A DNA stretch of 64,000 nt, from the NCBI GenBank assembly GCA_963662155.1, contig OY759265.1:38834048-38898047 (forward strand), written 5' to 3'. The notes under the pieces were generated by a model. It was not told the DNA's origin. It ran no database searches and was given only the letters and a program-made list of their open reading frames with translations. A program made the translations under genes and the position numbers. Source of the DNA: Lamellibrachia columna. Taxonomy: Eukaryota; Annelida; Polychaeta; Sabellida; Siboglinidae. Below, one piece after another: positions 61,494-64,000 of this stretch (its first letter is position 1; every line of letters begins with the position of its first letter).

Positions 61494-64000
61494 AAACAAT
61501 GCAGCATACATTGCTGATTGTGCACAGCACCACCTGGCGGACCATGGAACATGGAACATAAAGCCACCAAGCGGATGCTGCTGGCTGACATTTTTTGGAA
61601 ATAGTAACTTGAAGCCATAATTGCATTGACATGTTAGAACAGTTTATCAAAACTAAATGTTTAATCTCATATTATAGCAAGAAGGGCAGCTGGTATATAC
61701 ATGCTTTCATTAATATCATTTACATTGTTTTATTTTGTATCGCCCTTTTTATTAATGTTTCAACGTTGTTTTATTGGCTACAACATATTTTATAATATTA
61801 TACATTGTATGCACGCTGTGGTTTCAAGAATATGTTGTATGCGACAGCACATGTGCATTGATTTGATTACTTCGGCATTGTTTCGGCTGAGGCCGTTTTA
61901 TTGTTGGATGAACGTTTAGTTAAATCTTTGATATGTTCACTATAGTGATGTCACGTTGACTTGATTGGTCTGTAGTGTTTGGTTAAAAGTACGTATCCTA
62001 TTGAGTACGTCACCGCTATGTAAACAGTACATATCGTTGACACGGATAATTAGCTCGAATAACTTGGACCAACTTGATGTGGCCACAGCTTAGGTGGCGG
62101 TAATAAACAGAGTTTGCTTTTCTACACGCGATAACTGGCGTCTGTTGTATGGGCTACTGTGTATGCACAGGACACGTGTCTTTAAAAGATATGGAATACG
62201 TTGTAAAAAATTGACGGCAAGACTAGCTTGAACCACTGAACTAAGCAATGTCAGGACACCCTCAAGGGAAACCAGGATTTTATAGTACTTATAATAGCTT
62301 GAGTTCCTTGCATTTGTATTATTTGTCAAAGTGGTCCATATTCCCCGTATGTGTGGTTAATATGGACATGTTATTTCAACCATGTCCATGTTCCCCGTAT
62401 GTGTGGTTAATATGGACATGTTATTTCAACCATGTCCATGTGCCCCTAATTATCACAATGGAAGGAGAATGAAAATGTCTACATGAATTGAACATCCAAT
62501 AAATTGAAGTAGTCAATTTAGTTTAAGGGACACGTTTAGCACAAACCATCATGAGGAATATTTTCACACAATATATATGATCTCCAATGGTTGCTTGAAT
62601 ACTTAATGAAAGAAGTCAAAGTCCGCAAACTTGTGCTATAATGATTCATGTAACTACGCGGATACACATTAGACAGTCACACATTAAATATACACATGAC
62701 ACAGCACGTCAACTGGCACATTGCCACACATGCCCTACATTCCTGGCATGGGATGTTGTATCCGGTGACTGTAATAAAATCACCCCTTCATAAACCGTAG
62801 AGTAAGATGAAGATGAGATAATATTTCAGAAATCAATAAGCAGGCGCAAAACAAAATGTATGCTATTTACATTTGAACATATAGTAATACGTGTGATACA
62901 TACAAATAATTCACCCCAACATATTTACTACACCATATTAAAAAATTTACATTTTAAAATTCAAGTCCGGTTAATTAAAACAACACTAGTACTTTTTCAT
63001 ATTATATGTTCATCATATTCCTGTACATAGGTTTAGTTATGTGCAATCATTGTCTTACTGTATTGCTGGTTTGGCCACGATCTGCAGATATTTTCACCGT
63101 GATCGCTAGATAGAGTTGGGAATAAATAATTTCAAAAATTAAACGTAGAATCGTGGTTTGTCAGTTGCCACAATATAACATTTAAATATAATAAACCTCT
63201 TCATTTGTATTCTCTGTGTAATTAACTACACCAAAGAACACCACCTACTTGAATGTGCTCTTTCAATTTAATAAAAAATAACAACCTTCAGTTAACTCGT
63301 TGTGGGTGTGATTCTGGCATACTGACTCGTACTTTATGTAATTTTAATCCATTTAATAAGTATTAAATATTATTATTAACGTGCTCAGAAAGGCGAAAAT
63401 ACGTTGGGAATAATTATTACACAACGTTTACAAGGTTCATTTCCTGCAGAAAATAATTTGCAACATTTACAGTACGGTACTAAAATCAGTTTGTGTGAGC
63501 GTGGTTTTATGCGCGGACACGTGTGCAGCTACTTAGAAATGGTGAACAAATGCATAAACTACACAAACTTAGCGTATTAACTAATTTGATATTCTCTACA
63601 GAAATCACGTGCCATGTGTTGCTTCACAGGATGCAGTTCAGTTAACCTTACTAACAAACTGGCTCTCGTGTAACTTATATATCACGCATGAATCTATCGA
63701 AGATTTGTTTAAGTAGATTATACGCGCAATGTAGCCGCATCAGCTAAGTAGCCAACGTGCTAGGTTCGCTCCCAAAGTGTTGGACACTCTCTATATTAAA
63801 CAGTATTACATGCGGAATGCATGTTTGTCAGTAAACACGTTTTTTTCTGTTGGAATTCGGGCTAATACTAAGCTAAACATGTTGAAGTTGTCTGATAACT
63901 AAATACGTCCTTTCACTCGATTGTTTAAACAGTGTTGGCCATCTCGGTCGTTGTCCTATGCGGTAGGGTTGATGACGTCATACACGTTGGCCCGTTCCTG
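61494..64000. other. 3' flank of gene B, collinear with the flank of gene A
   Basis: Matches 22609-24668 and, past the Gypsy insertion point, 28848-29500. It contains the 50-bp repeat at 62346-62440. No gene recognised. The similarity runs to the right edge, so the duplicated unit extends beyond the window. Confidence 0.65.

Overview
The window is eukaryotic: AT-rich DNA, genes split into many short exons with GT..AG introns, long microsatellites, and several families of non-LTR, LTR and DNA transposons. The gene content (lectin-bearing receptor tyrosine phosphatases in tandem, CR1-like and RTE-like LINEs, a Gypsy element and a hAT element) fits an invertebrate, most likely a mollusc such as a bivalve. 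That assignment is inference from style; no diagnostic marker is present.

Layout. Two paralogous receptor-type protein tyrosine phosphatase (RPTP) genes lie head-to-tail on the + strand. Gene A has 24 recognisable exons (1355-22608), with its 5' exons missing or off the left edge. Gene B is complete, with 27 exons (41726-61493) and a 1211-residue protein. Both have a fucolectin/tachylectin-4/pentraxin-1 (FTP, F5/8C-like) lectin domain, EGF-like modules, two fibronectin type III domains, a Thr-rich stalk, one membrane helix and two cytoplasmic PTP domains. D1 has all the catalytic motifs. D2 keeps Cys-x5-Arg but has an altered WPD loop and signature. The duplication extends into the 3' flanks (22609 to about 29500, and 61494 to the right edge).

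Between A and B (about 24.7-40 kb) is a transposon-rich interval. It holds a Gypsy LTR element with 5-bp target duplications and a deleted integrase (24669-28842), a young CR1-like LINE with intact endonuclease/RT and a truncated SGNH-esterase ORF1 (30075-33494), an older reversed LINE (33497-35057), and a hAT transposon with perfect 8-bp target duplications (35666-39136) that is itself broken by a LINE. On the minus strand around the hAT element are decayed exons of a third RPTP copy, head-to-head with gene B.

The introns hold old LINE pieces, tRNA-like SINE pieces and length-variable repeats that differ between A and B. Two of these sit at splice sites: a 33-bp repeat in which most units carry another copy of a D1 exon's 5' splice site, and a LINE inserted about 15 bp upstream of gene B's transmembrane exon. 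If both genes are expressed, they would make type I membrane receptors that couple extracellular glycan or protein binding to tyrosine dephosphorylation.
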